DNA of 64,000 nt, taken from Ollibium composti. GTDB lineage: Bacteria > Pseudomonadota > Alphaproteobacteria > Rhizobiales > Rhizobiaceae. The notes beneath the pieces were generated by a model. The model had not been told where the DNA came from. It saw only the letters and a program-made list of their open reading frames with translations, and ran no database searches. Both the position numbers and the translations under genes were made by a program. Of the stretch, positions 1-8,098 are shown piece after piece. How positions within the stretch are numbered: position 1 is the stretch's first letter; every line of letters begins with the position of its first letter. The stretch is taken from assembly GCF_004801285.1 (NCBI RefSeq), contig NZ_SSNY01000002.1, positions 434,001 to 498,000 on the forward strand, in the 5' to 3' direction.

Positions 1-1092
1 GAAGGCCAGCGCACCTATGGCCGCGTCGTCCCCAGCGAGCCCGGCATCCGCTACATCGTCCACCACCAGCCGATCGGCACGGTCGCCGCCTTCTCGCCGT
101 GGAACTTCCCGATGAGCCAGCCGGCGCGCAAGATCGCCGGCGCGCTGGCCAGTGGCTGTTCCATCATCATCAAGGCGGCCGAGGAAACCCCGGCCGGCGC
201 CTATCACATCGCGCGCGCCTTCCACGACGCGGGCCTGCCCGCCGGCGTCTTCAACCTCGTCTTCGGCGTGCCGGCCGACATCTCCTCCTATCTCATCCCG
301 CAGCCGCAGGTGCGGCTGGTCGCCTTCACCGGCTCGACGGCGGTCGGCAAGCACCTGTCGGAACTGGCGGCCCGCCACATGACGCCGGTGCTGATGGAAC
401 TCGGCGGCCATGCGCCGGTGATCGTCTGCGACGACGTCGACCCGGTCGAAGCCGCCGTCACCTCGGCCGTCCGCAAGGCGCGCAACGCCGGCCAGGTCTG
501 CACTTCGCCGACGCGCTTCTTCGTGCAGGAGCGGATCTACAAGACCTTTGCCGACACCTTCGCCGAGAAGGCGCGCGCCGTTTCCATCGGCAACGGCTTC
601 GATGCCGGCGTCGAGATGGGGCCGCTGGCGAACCATCGCCGCATCGAGGCGATGGAGATGCTTGTGGCCGACGCCAGGGCCAAGGGGGCACGCGTGCTGG
701 CGGGCGGCGAGCGGCTCGGCAATCGCGGCTACTTCTTCCCCGTAACAGTGCTCGCCGACCTGCCGGACGACGCGCGCGTCATGCGCGAGGAGCCGTTCGG
801 CCCGCTCGCCGTCATCAATCCGGTTTCGTCGCTCGACGAGGCGATCGAGAAGGCCAACGCGCTGCCCTTCGGGCTCGCCGCCTACGCCTTCACCCATTCG
901 GCCAGCAACGCCGACCGGCTGGCGGACGGCATCGAGGCGGGCAACGTCTCGATCAACACGCTGGAGGCTTCGGTGGCCGAGGTGCCGTTCGGCGGCGTCA
1001 AGGACAGCGGCTACGGCCGCGAAGGCGGCATCGAGGGCCTGCTGCCCTATACGGTCGTCAAGAACGTGTCGCACCGCATGGCGATCGCCTGA
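1..1092 (+). CDS. NAD(P)-dependent aldehyde dehydrogenase, 5' end cut by the window
   Basis: This is the C-terminal 363 residues of an aldehyde dehydrogenase; reading frame 1 is open from the first base, so the start and roughly 120 residues lie outside the window. Visible are the PWNFP motif (fragment residues 33-37), the FTGSTAVG cofactor-binding turn, the ELGGHAP motif with the general-base Glu, and GQVCTSP with the nucleophilic Cys. The overall pattern resembles succinate-semialdehyde-type enzymes that oxidise small aldehydes to acids. The internal ATG at 112 is only a methionine after PWNFP and not a start. It converges on the cyclase gene 13 bp downstream and probably belongs to the catabolic island, but the substrate cannot be read from the sequence. 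Confidence 0.93.
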   Translation, partial: EGQRTYGRVVPSEPGIRYIVHHQPIGTVAAFSPWNFPMSQPARKIAGALASGCSIIIKAAEETPAGAYHIARAFHDAGLPAGVFNLVFGVPADISSYLIPQPQVRLVAFTGSTAVGKHLSELAARHMTPVLMELGGHAPVIVCDDVDPVEAAVTSAVRKARNAGQVCTSPTRFFVQERIYKTFADTFAEKARAVSIGNGFDAGVEMGPLANHRRIEAMEMLVADARAKGARVLAGGERLGNRGYFFPVTVLADLPDDARVMREEPFGPLAVINPVSSLDEAIEKANALPFGLAAYAFTHSASNADRLADGIEAGNVSINTLEASVAEVPFGGVKDSGYGREGGIEGLLPYTVVKNVSHRMAIA

Positions 1093-1105
1093 GGCGAACC
1101 GATCG

Positions 1106-1885
1106 TCAGGGGCGCGTCACCGCCAGCACGCGCAGCGGACTTCCCGAGCCGTTGAGGATTTTCAGCGGCGCCGTGATCAGGATCGCGCCCGTGGGAGGCA
1201 GCCGGTCGAGGTTGCACAGGCATTGCAGCCCGTAGCGGCCGGCGCCGTGCAGGAAATGGTGCGCCGGATGCGGCGGTTCGAAATGGCTCGCCTGGCCGGC
1301 ATCCGTGCCGATCGTTTCGGTGCCGAAACCGAGGATTCCGCGCTCCTCGACCAGCCATTTCATCACCTCCGCGTCTGGGCCGGGCGTATGCGCGCCGTCC
1401 TCCTTCAGGTTGGCGTAGTCGCGCGGCGAGCGCTTCGACCAGTCGGTGCGCAGCAGCACCCAGTGGCCTCGGGGAATGCGGCCGTGCTCCTCTTCCCATG
1501 CCTCGACACGGGCGCGCGTCAGCAGGAAGTCGGCGTCGGCGGCCGCCTCGCCGGAACAGTCGATGACGCAGGCCGGCGCGATCATGTGCTCGGCCGGCAG
1601 CGTGTCCACCGCGTTGTTGGGCAGGTCCTTGCCGGTGTACCAGTGGATCGGCGCGTCGAAATGCGTGCCGGTGTGCTCGCCCAGCGTGATGTTGTTCCAG
1701 TACCAGCCGGGCCCCCTGCCGTCGTAGCGCGAAATCTCGCGGATGCGCACGGGTGCCGCCTGGCCGAATTCCGGCGGCAGCACGATGACGGGGAAGTCCG
1801 GCGTCAGCGTCGCCGTCAGGTCGACGACGCGCAGCGCGCCCGTCGCGATGGCGGCGGCGAAATCCAGCGGGTCGGGTGCGGCCAT
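1106..1885 (-). CDS. Cyclase family protein (kynurenine formamidase-like metal hydrolase)
   Basis: A 259-residue protein of the cyclase/formamidase family. The metal-binding signature HTGTHFDAPIHW (HxGTHxDxPxH pattern) sits near residue 85. Known relatives include bacterial kynurenine formamidase KynB and isatin hydrolase, which use this motif to hold Zn or Mn and hydrolyse amide or lactam bonds. The start at 1885 was chosen because the protein begins with a normal family N terminus there; the frame stays open far upstream, but only antisense to the next gene. It lies 23 bp downstream of the DUF35-SDR gene on the same strand and is probably in the same transcript. A ring-derived amide or formamide is a plausible substrate, by inference only. 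Confidence 0.88.
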   Translation of the reverse strand: MAAPDPLDFAAAIATGALRVVDLTATLTPDFPVIVLPPEFGQAAPVRIREISRYDGRGPGWYWNNITLGEHTGTHFDAPIHWYTGKDLPNNAVDTLPAEHMIAPACVIDCSGEAAADADFLLTRARVEAWEEEHGRIPRGHWVLLRTDWSKRSPRDYANLKEDGAHTPGPDAEVMKWLVEERGILGFGTETIGTDAGQASHFEPPHPAHHFLHGAGRYGLQCLCNLDRLPPTGAILITAPLKILNGSGSPLRVLAVTRP

Positions 1886-1908
1886 GCCTTCTCGTCCTCG
1901 TTTCGTTT

Positions 1909-3141
1909 TCAGGCGCCGAGATCGCGTTCCAGCGCTTTCGGGTTGGCTTCCAGCCGTTGGCGGACGTCCTCGGCGACGTCGCCGACGAAAACCTCCTCGA
2001 CGCCGCTCTCCAGCGCCGACACGATCGCCTTGGCCACCGCCTTCGGCGCCACCTTGGGCGGCGGCACGGTCTGGAACCATTCGGTGTCGAGCGGGCCGGT
2101 GAACAGGTTGACGACGCGCACGCCGCCGGCCCTCAATTCGCCGCGCAGGCAGTGCGACAGCGACACGCAGGCCGCTTCCGCCGCGCTGGTGGTGCCGTAG
2201 GCGGCCCAGTTCGCCAGCGCGTAGACCGAAAAGACGTTGACCCAGGCGGCCGCACTGTCGATGCCGTCGGCGCCCCGTGCGCGCATCGCCGGCCCGAACG
2301 CCTGCGCCAGATGCACGAAGCCGAGATAGGTCTGCGAAAGCTCGTCCATGATGGTGGCGGTGCCATGCCGACCGATCAGGCCGCCGGGGCGGGTATGCTC
2401 GCCGGTATTGATAAGGATATCCACCTTGCCGCCGATGTCGGCGGCGAGGTCGCGAACGGAGCGCTCGTCGGTCACGTCGAGCGGCACCACCGTGCAGGCT
2501 TCCAGCGCCTTGCCGGCCTCGAAGGGTTTCCACGGTTCGGCGATCCCGACATGGACCTTGGCGCCGGCCGCGACGAGTGCCGCCGCCGTCGCCTGGCCGA
2601 CGGCCGAGCGGCCGTTCGTCACCAGCACGCGGCGGAATTTCGGCGACGCCGTCATCTCGCGCCATTGCCGGTCGTCGGCGGCGTTGGCGGTGTCGCCGGC
2701 GGGCCGGGCGAAAGCGGCGGCTTGCCCGGCCTTGTCGAGCTGGAGGGACATGCGCACAGGCTCCGCCTCGCCGCAGTCGGCATGAAGATGCGCGATTACG
2801 GTCGGGCCGCAGTCGAGCTTGACCATGCCGATGCGCCACGGCGCGCGTTCGCGAAAATAGACGTCGGCGGGCACGCGAACCACGGTTTCGGAGACAAGCG
2901 TGCCGCCGTCCGGCGCGTCGGTCAGCTTCAGATCGGTGGACAGGCAGCCGGGGCAGACGTCGTGCGCGGGATAGCAGAAGGCGCCGCATTCGTCGCAGCG
3001 TTGCAGCGCGAACCGCCCCTCGGCGGCGGCGCGCGTCAGAAGCATGCCGGCGCGGCTGCGCCCCACAGGCGGCAGCGACGGCTGGCGGGTGCGCCTGAGC
3101 GGGTTCCTGCGCTCCGGTTGCTGCAGCGGCTCGACCATCAT
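1909..3141 (-). CDS. DUF35 zinc-ribbon/OB-fold protein fused to a degenerate short-chain dehydrogenase
   Basis: A 410-residue two-part protein. Residues about 45-135 form a DUF35 rubredoxin-like zinc ribbon (Cys49, Cys52, Cys63, Cys66) plus OB-fold, the type that partners thiolase-fold proteins. Residues about 168-400 are a short-chain dehydrogenase fold. The SDR half looks catalytically altered: the cofactor glycine motif reads TNGRSAVG (175-182), and the YxxxK active site reads YGTTS (315-319), so the usual Lys is Ser. The ATG start overlaps the TGA of the upstream thiolase-like gene (ATGA), which implies translational coupling. Known DUF35 partners such as ChsH2 bind CoA substrates and activate Ltp2-type aldolases. 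The fused SDR may be structural or a changed reductase. Confidence 0.85.
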   Translation of the reverse strand: MMVEPLQQPERRNPLRRTRQPSLPPVGRSRAGMLLTRAAAEGRFALQRCDECGAFCYPAHDVCPGCLSTDLKLTDAPDGGTLVSETVVRVPADVYFRERAPWRIGMVKLDCGPTVIAHLHADCGEAEPVRMSLQLDKAGQAAAFARPAGDTANAADDRQWREMTASPKFRRVLVTNGRSAVGQATAAALVAAGAKVHVGIAEPWKPFEAGKALEACTVVPLDVTDERSVRDLAADIGGKVDILINTGEHTRPGGLIGRHGTATIMDELSQTYLGFVHLAQAFGPAMRARGADGIDSAAAWVNVFSVYALANWAAYGTTSAAEAACVSLSHCLRGELRAGGVRVVNLFTGPLDTEWFQTVPPPKVAPKAVAKAIVSALESGVEEVFVGDVAEDVRQRLEANPKALERDLGA

Positions 3142-4319
3142 CCGTCTCCCGAAACGATCACGGCGCCCGACGACAGGCCGCGGTCGTAGTTGATCATGCC
3201 GAAGCCGGAGGCGAGCCCGGTGCGCGCGCCGGCGACCTGTGTCGGCCCGGCGCTGCCCAGCACCTGCCGGATCGCCTCGGTGACGCCGAGATAGGCGCCG
3301 GCCGCACCCGCCTGGCCGACGGACAACTGGCCGCCCGAGGTGTTATGGGGAAAGTCGCCGCCGATGGTGAGGTCGTGCGCGCGCACGAAGGCGGCACCTT
3401 CTCCCTTGGCGCAGAAACCCAGATCCTCGAGCTGCATCATCACGATCACCGGATAGTCGTCGTAGGTCTGCACGAAGTCGAGGGCGTCCGGCCGCAGGCC
3501 CGCCATGGCGTAGAGGTCGTCGATGTCGGCCACCCAGCCGCCGTGGTTCTGCACCACGTCGTCGATCCGGGCGTTGTGGCGCTCGATGGAGGCGAGGATC
3601 TTCGCGCCTTTCAGGCCGGCGGCGGCCGCCGTCTCCTCGCGCATGACGAGAAAGGCCTCGGCCCCGGCGCAGGGCATCACGCAGTCGTAGAGGTGGATCG
3701 GGTCGGCGATCGGCCGCGCCGCCATGTACTGCTCCACCGTCAACGGCGTCTTCATCAGCGCGTGCGGGTTGTTGAGCGCGTTGGCGCGCTGGGCGACGGC
3801 GATGCGGCCAAGGTCCTCGCGGCCGACGCCGAAGCGCTTCATGTAATGGCGCGCGATCATCGCGAAGCTGGCATTGGCGCCGCCCGCGCCATAGGGGTAG
3901 ACCGCGTCCTGCGCGAAGCGGGAAAAATTCTCCAGTGTGCGGCGGAAGGAATCGACATGGTTGGTGTCGCCGGCCACGCAGGCGACGACGTCGCAGTCGC
4001 CCGCCTGCACGGCACGCGCCGCCCGCCTGAGCGCGGCGATGGCGCTGGCGCCGCCGAGCGGGATGGTGTCCAGCCAGCGCACGCTCAAGCCGAAATGCTG
4101 CGTCAGGCCGATCGCCGTGTCGGGGCCGACGGTGAAGGAGGACAGGCAGAAGCCGTCGAAGTCGCGCGCCGCGATGCCGGAGGCGTCGGCGAGAGCCCGC
4201 AGCGCCCGGCCGATCCACCACTGCGCGCTCTCGATCGAATAGCGCTGATAGGGGATGGTGACCGGCGTGGTGATGACCACGCCGTCATAGGGTGTCCTGC
4301 GGGAGGCCGGTTTCGCCAT
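3138..4319 (-). CDS. Thiolase-fold protein lacking the thiolase Cys/His (SCP2/Ltp2-like, possible retro-aldolase)
   Basis: A 393-residue member of the SCP2-type thiolase superfamily. The nucleophilic Cys position reads GGASA (residues 89-93). The GHPxG His motif near the C terminus is replaced by GQAGA, and the final Cys-Gly motif reads ASGFGM. All three catalytic thiolase residues therefore appear absent. Steroid side-chain aldolases such as Ltp2 are also thiolase-like proteins without thiolase chemistry, and they work with a DUF35 partner; here that partner overlaps by 4 bp. A CoA-ester retro-aldolase or a substrate-carrying subunit is the best inference. It begins with ATG at 4319, 3 bp after the stop of ohr, so the two are probably cotranscribed. 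Confidence 0.87.
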   Translation of the reverse strand: MAKPASRRTPYDGVVITTPVTIPYQRYSIESAQWWIGRALRALADASGIAARDFDGFCLSSFTVGPDTAIGLTQHFGLSVRWLDTIPLGGASAIAALRRAARAVQAGDCDVVACVAGDTNHVDSFRRTLENFSRFAQDAVYPYGAGGANASFAMIARHYMKRFGVGREDLGRIAVAQRANALNNPHALMKTPLTVEQYMAARPIADPIHLYDCVMPCAGAEAFLVMREETAAAAGLKGAKILASIERHNARIDDVVQNHGGWVADIDDLYAMAGLRPDALDFVQTYDDYPVIVMMQLEDLGFCAKGEGAAFVRAHDLTIGGDFPHNTSGGQLSVGQAGAAGAYLGVTEAIRQVLGSAGPTQVAGARTGLASGFGMINYDRGLSSGAVIVSGDG

Positions 4320-4322
4320 CGA

Positions 4323-4754
4323 TCACGCTTCGGCAACGGTCAGCACGACATCGATATTGCCTTGCGTCGCCCTTGAGAAGGGGCAGCGCTCATGCGCGCC
4401 GGCGACGAGCTTTTCGGCGGTGGCGCGGTCGATGCCCGGCAGCGCCACCACCAGTTCGGCGGCGAACATGTAGCCGACGCCGACCGGGCCGACGCCGATC
4501 TTCGCGGTCACCGTGGCGTCGTCGGGCACGGCCACCTTGTTCAGCCGCCCCGCCAGCTTGACGGCGCTGAGGAAGCAGGCCGACCAGCCGGCGGCGAAAA
4601 GCTGCTCGGGGTTGGTGCCGTCGCCGCCGGGGCCGCCGAACTCCTTCGGTATCGAGAGCGACACGGCGAGGCGTCCGTCCTTCGTGGCGGCGCGTCCGTC
4701 GCGTCCGCCCGTCGCCGTGGCCTCCGTCCGGTAGACGATCTTTTCCGGTTTCAT
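4323..4754 (-). CDS. ohr: Organic hydroperoxide resistance protein Ohr (OsmC family)
   Basis: A 143-residue Ohr-type thiol peroxidase. Both conserved redox cysteines are visible, in GWSACFLSA (near residue 57) and in AHERCPFSRAT (near residue 121). Enzymes of this family reduce organic and fatty-acid hydroperoxides using lipoyl-dependent electrons in the cytoplasm. Length is typical. An AAGGAG ribosome site lies 7 to 8 bases before the ATG. It sits between the racemase-like and thiolase-like genes on the same strand, with 3 bp to the next gene, so it is probably in the catabolic operon and may protect against peroxides formed during oxygenase reactions. That role is inferred from position; no OhrR gene is nearby. 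Confidence 0.95.
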   Translation of the reverse strand: MKPEKIVYRTEATATGGRDGRAATKDGRLAVSLSIPKEFGGPGGDGTNPEQLFAAGWSACFLSAVKLAGRLNKVAVPDDATVTAKIGVGPVGVGYMFAAELVVALPGIDRATAEKLVAGAHERCPFSRATQGNIDVVLTVAEA

Positions 4755-4773
4755 CGCGTGGCTCCTTGTTCGG

Positions 4774-5565
4774 TCATCGAGGGGAAGACGTGCCGTTGCG
4801 GGCGAGTTGCAGGAAATCCTGCCTCGCCTGCTCGCCGGCCAGCGCGAAGGACGGTCCGCGGCTCGGCTCGATGCCGCTCAAGGCCCGCAACTGCACCCAC
4901 ATCTCCGCCGACTTCAGTGCGACCGCCGCGCAGTCGACGACCGGCGCGTGCTTGACGGTAAAGCCGCGCTCGCCGCCGATCAGCAGGCCGGGCAGCACGC
5001 CGGCGGGAACGATCACGTCGGCGCCCTTTTCCACCATCGGCAGCGCGCAGGCGGTGAAATCGCTGAGCAGCCGCGCCTTCGCCGTATCGTCGCCGGAAAA
5101 ACAGCGGTCGAAATCCTCCGGCCGGCAGCCCATGCCGGTGACGTGGCAGACACGGCTTGCCAGCCCGTAGCGCTCGGCCTGCTCCAGGTGCCAGACCTCG
5201 AACACCGGGTCCAGCGTGACCAGCCCGATGCGGCGCCCGAGCTGCGAGGCGGCGAGCAGCGTCGCCTCGCCGGCGCCGACGACGGGAATGCGCAGCGCCG
5301 AGCGCAATTCGTACAGGCCGGGGTCCTGGAAATGGCCCATCACATAGGCGTCGAACCCCGCTTCCTCCGCACCGATGCCGGCCTCGACGGCCTGGATGGC
5401 GCAGCGGAACTCGGCCAGCCGGCCGAAGCTGCGGTCAGGCGGCGACATGCCGTGCACCGTCACCTCGGTTCCGGGCGCTGCGATGGCGTTAAGGCGGGCT
5501 TCGAGCCGCTCCAGATAGGAGGCGCCGATCCTGGCGTCGACGAAGCTTTGCCAGAAGATTCGCAT
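4774..5565 (-). CDS. Asp/Glu/hydantoin racemase-fold protein without the catalytic Cys pair
   Basis: A 263-residue protein of the Asp/Glu/hydantoin racemase superfamily, which includes maleate isomerase and arylmalonate decarboxylase. The start at 5565 is set by a strong GGGGGAGGA site directly upstream; the longer frame has no comparable signal. The N-terminal catalytic Cys position (usually CFxDPGL) reads GHFQDPGL, and the C-terminal one (usually VxGC) reads IVPAGVLPG. Neither Cys is present, so ordinary two-base racemisation looks unlikely. It is the first gene of the minus-strand operon that runs into ohr, the thiolase-fold gene and the DUF35-SDR gene. Possible roles are isomerisation or decarboxylation of a ring-cleavage product, but the sequence alone does not decide. 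Confidence 0.85.
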   Translation of the reverse strand: MRIFWQSFVDARIGASYLERLEARLNAIAAPGTEVTVHGMSPPDRSFGRLAEFRCAIQAVEAGIGAEEAGFDAYVMGHFQDPGLYELRSALRIPVVGAGEATLLAASQLGRRIGLVTLDPVFEVWHLEQAERYGLASRVCHVTGMGCRPEDFDRCFSGDDTAKARLLSDFTACALPMVEKGADVIVPAGVLPGLLIGGERGFTVKHAPVVDCAAVALKSAEMWVQLRALSGIEPSRGPSFALAGEQARQDFLQLARNGTSSPR

Positions 5566-5673
5566 TTCCTCCCCCCGATCCCGTCGTGACATAGGGCGCC
5601 GGCAGGCCGCGGATTCGGCCATGCCGGTCAGGCGCATGAGACCATGTCGGCATATCCTCTTACTTATTCCTAG

Positions 5674-5686
5674 ATGCTTCAAGCAT
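5674..5686. promoter_or_regulatory. Candidate operator palindrome in a divergent intergenic region
   Basis: ATGCTTCAAGCAT is a perfect inverted repeat (6-bp arms, 1-base centre). It lies in the 269-bp gap between the divergent racemase-like gene (start 5565) and acyl-CoA ligase gene (start 5835), the AT-richest part of the region. The position suits an operator controlling both directions. The regulator is unknown; the GntR at 8099 and the TetR at 15516 are candidates. Confidence 0.35.
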
Positions 5687-5834
5687 AAAGCACTATGGTG
5701 GCCGCAGGATCGGTGGCGCGACCGGCGCCGACCGGGAGAGGGGACGCGATGCAGGCAGCGATATTTCCCGGAAGCAGGCAAGCCGCTTCCCCGGCTCGTG
5801 CCGGTTACGATCATCCGCAAGGGAGCCGGGCCTG

Positions 5835-7448
5835 ATGCCTGCCGAAACGGTCTATTCCCGTTTTCGCGCCACGGCGCAGGCGCACGGCGAGGCGCCGTTC
5901 CTCGAGGTTCTGGAGGAAACCGCCCGCATCTACGGCATCGCCGCCGAAACGGTGAGTTATGCGCAGATGCTCGGGCGCATCGAGGGCTGGCGCGAAAAAT
6001 TCCGCGCCGCCGGCTACGGCCATGGCCATCGGGTCGGCCTCCTGTTGCAGAACCGGCCTTCTTTCCTCGAAATCTGGTTCGCGCTGAATGGGCTCGGCGT
6101 CTCCGTCGTGCCCATCAACCCGGATCTGCGCGCCAGCGAACTCACCTACATCATCGCCCATTCCGAGATGAACGCCGCCGTAGCACTTGCGGCGCGGGTG
6201 GATGAACTCGAAAGCGCGGCGCGGGAGGCCGGGCGCGCCATTCCCGTGTTCGCGCCGGATGGGCCGGTACCCGCGCCGTTCGACGGTCCGCGCCATGCGA
6301 TCGCCGGCGATACGGCGACGGAATGCGCGCTGCTTTACACGTCGGGCACCACCGGCCGTCCCAAGGGCTGCGTGCTGACCAACGAATACTATCTCCATTC
6401 CGGCAACTGGTATCGCGACGCCGGCGGGCTGATTTCGCTGCGCCGGGGTTGCGAGCGCATGCTCACCCCGCTGCCGGTCTTCCACATGAACGCCATGGCC
6501 GTTTCGGTCATGGCGATGATGACGGTCGGCGGCTGTCTCATCATGCTCGACCGCTTCCACCCGGCAAGCTGGTGGGAGCAGGTGCGGACGAGCCGCGCCA
6601 CCTGCTTCCATTATCTCGGCGTCATGCCCTCGATGCTGATGGGCGCGCCCGAGAGCGGGCGCGACCGTGAGCACGGCGCCCGCTTCGGTTTCGGCGCCGG
6701 CGTCGACAAGGCGCTGCATGCGCCGTTCGAGGAGCGCTTCGGCGTGCCGCTGCTGGAAGCCTGGGCGATGACCGAGACCGGCAGCGGCGGGGTCATCTGC
6801 GCCGGCAGCGAGCCGCGCAAGATCGGCACGAGCTGCTTCGGCCGCCCCGGCCCCGAGGTCGAGATCCGTGTGGTCGACGCCGAGGGGCAGGACGCCGCCG
6901 CCGACATGCCGGGCGAACTGCTGGTGCGCCATGCCGGCGACCGGCCGCGCTTCGGCTTCTTCCGCGAGTACCTCAAGGACCCGCAGGGGACCGCCGAGGC
7001 CTGGGCGGATGGCTGGTTCCACACCGGCGACATCGTCGCGCGCGACGCCGACGGCGATCTTCACTTCGTCGACCGCAAGAAGAACGTCATCCGACGCTCC
7101 GGCGAGAACATCGCCGCCGTCGAGGTGGAAACGGTGCTCAACCGGCACCCGCTGGTGCGGCAGGCCGGCGTCGCCGCCACGCCCGACGCCGTCCGCGGCG
7201 ACGAGGTCGCCGCCCTGATCGTGCCGCGCGAGGCGGGGTCGGGAGCCGCTGCGGCCGAGGAGATCGTCCGCTGGGCGCTGGAGCGCATGGCCTACTACAA
7301 GGTGCCGGGCTGGGTCGCCTTCGTCGATGCGCTGCCGCTGACGGCGACGGAAAAGATCCAGCGCGCCGCGCTGAAGACGCTGGTCGCCGGCACGATGGAA
7401 GCGGGCGCTTTCCACGACCTCAGGCACCTGAAGAAGCGTCAGGTCTGA
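5835..7448 (+). CDS. AMP-forming acyl-CoA synthetase (class I adenylate-forming ligase)
   Basis: A 537-residue adenylate-forming enzyme that should activate a carboxylic acid through an acyl-AMP to the CoA thioester. The P-loop-like YTSGTTGRPKG motif is near residue 168, an AMTETGSGG stretch supplies the adenine-binding motif, the hinge region reads GDIVARDADGDLHFVDRKKN, and the C-terminal catalytic Lys lies in TATEKIQR (near 505). Length is typical of the family. An AAGGGAG site precedes the ATG. It diverges from the racemase/ohr/thiolase operon and converges on the thioesterase gene, 16 bp apart. It would supply CoA esters for the thiolase-fold and acyl-CoA-dehydrogenase-fold proteins of the island; which acid it uses is unknown. 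Confidence 0.92.
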   Translation: MPAETVYSRFRATAQAHGEAPFLEVLEETARIYGIAAETVSYAQMLGRIEGWREKFRAAGYGHGHRVGLLLQNRPSFLEIWFALNGLGVSVVPINPDLRASELTYIIAHSEMNAAVALAARVDELESAAREAGRAIPVFAPDGPVPAPFDGPRHAIAGDTATECALLYTSGTTGRPKGCVLTNEYYLHSGNWYRDAGGLISLRRGCERMLTPLPVFHMNAMAVSVMAMMTVGGCLIMLDRFHPASWWEQVRTSRATCFHYLGVMPSMLMGAPESGRDREHGARFGFGAGVDKALHAPFEERFGVPLLEAWAMTETGSGGVICAGSEPRKIGTSCFGRPGPEVEIRVVDAEGQDAAADMPGELLVRHAGDRPRFGFFREYLKDPQGTAEAWADGWFHTGDIVARDADGDLHFVDRKKNVIRRSGENIAAVEVETVLNRHPLVRQAGVAATPDAVRGDEVAALIVPREAGSGAAAAEEIVRWALERMAYYKVPGWVAFVDALPLTATEKIQRAALKTLVAGTMEAGAFHDLRHLKKRQV

Positions 7449-7464
7449 CGACGGCAGGCTGTCT

Positions 7465-7944
7465 TTACGCCTTCGCGTAGCCGGCCAGGGCGGCGCGCAG
7501 GTCCGGCGGCACCGGCATGGACTTGTGGATGGTCAGGTCGGTGGTGACCACGGTGAAATGGCCGCGCAGCGCCTCCGTGCCGTCGCGGAAGGCATGCAGC
7601 CTGAGGGCGAAGGAGGAATTGCCGATCCGCTCGACGATGACGGCGACGTCGAGCGTGTCGCCCATCGTGCAGGGCGAGAAGAAATCCGCATGGGCGTTCA
7701 CGTAGCCGAGGCCGATGCGCCGCTTGCCGATGAATTCGTAGTAGTCGAGGCCGAGCGCGCCCTCGTACCATTTCTCGATGACGACGTTGAAGATGTCGAA
7801 GAATTTCGGCGTGTAGACGATGCCGGCCGGGTCGCAATGGCCGAAGCGGATGTGCATCTCGGTCGACCACAGGCCGGCCGGCAGGTCGGCGCGGCGGAGC
7901 GGCGTGGGCCTGCCGTCGACGACGCCCGGCACGGGCTTGTTCAT
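7465..7944 (-). CDS. Acyl-CoA thioesterase, 4-hydroxybenzoyl-CoA thioesterase type
   Basis: A 159-residue single hotdog-fold thioesterase. HCDPAGIVYTPKFFDIF carries the catalytic Asp and matches the 4-hydroxybenzoyl-CoA thioesterase signature. The start at 7944 gives a normal N terminus; an in-frame ATG at 7989 would add 15 residues and cannot be excluded, since neither has a strong ribosome site. The family hydrolyses aromatic or short acyl-CoA esters and releases CoA. It lies between the acyl-CoA ligase (convergent) and the GntR gene (same strand, about 150 bp upstream). Together with the ligase it suggests that part of the pathway runs through CoA thioesters. Confidence 0.88.
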   Translation of the reverse strand: MNKPVPGVVDGRPTPLRRADLPAGLWSTEMHIRFGHCDPAGIVYTPKFFDIFNVVIEKWYEGALGLDYYEFIGKRRIGLGYVNAHADFFSPCTMGDTLDVAVIVERIGNSSFALRLHAFRDGTEALRGHFTVVTTDLTIHKSMPVPPDLRAALAGYAKA

Positions 7945-8098
7945 GGCAGCCGTTCCGCCCTCTCGAACGCGCGCGTCATCGTCCGTCATTCTGGAATGTC
8001 TCTTAAAAAAATATGATTTTGCATAGTTTTGGCGATCAGGCCTGTCAATCTTCCAGGGCTGGTGCTGCTGGTGCTCGGCACGCCTGGCGCGACTGCCG

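Noticed and set aside
99..1235. A 378-codon open frame overlapping the aldehyde dehydrogenase
   Set aside because: It is Arg/Ala/Gly-rich with no recognised motif and runs in another frame of a clear gene; high GC makes such shadow frames common.
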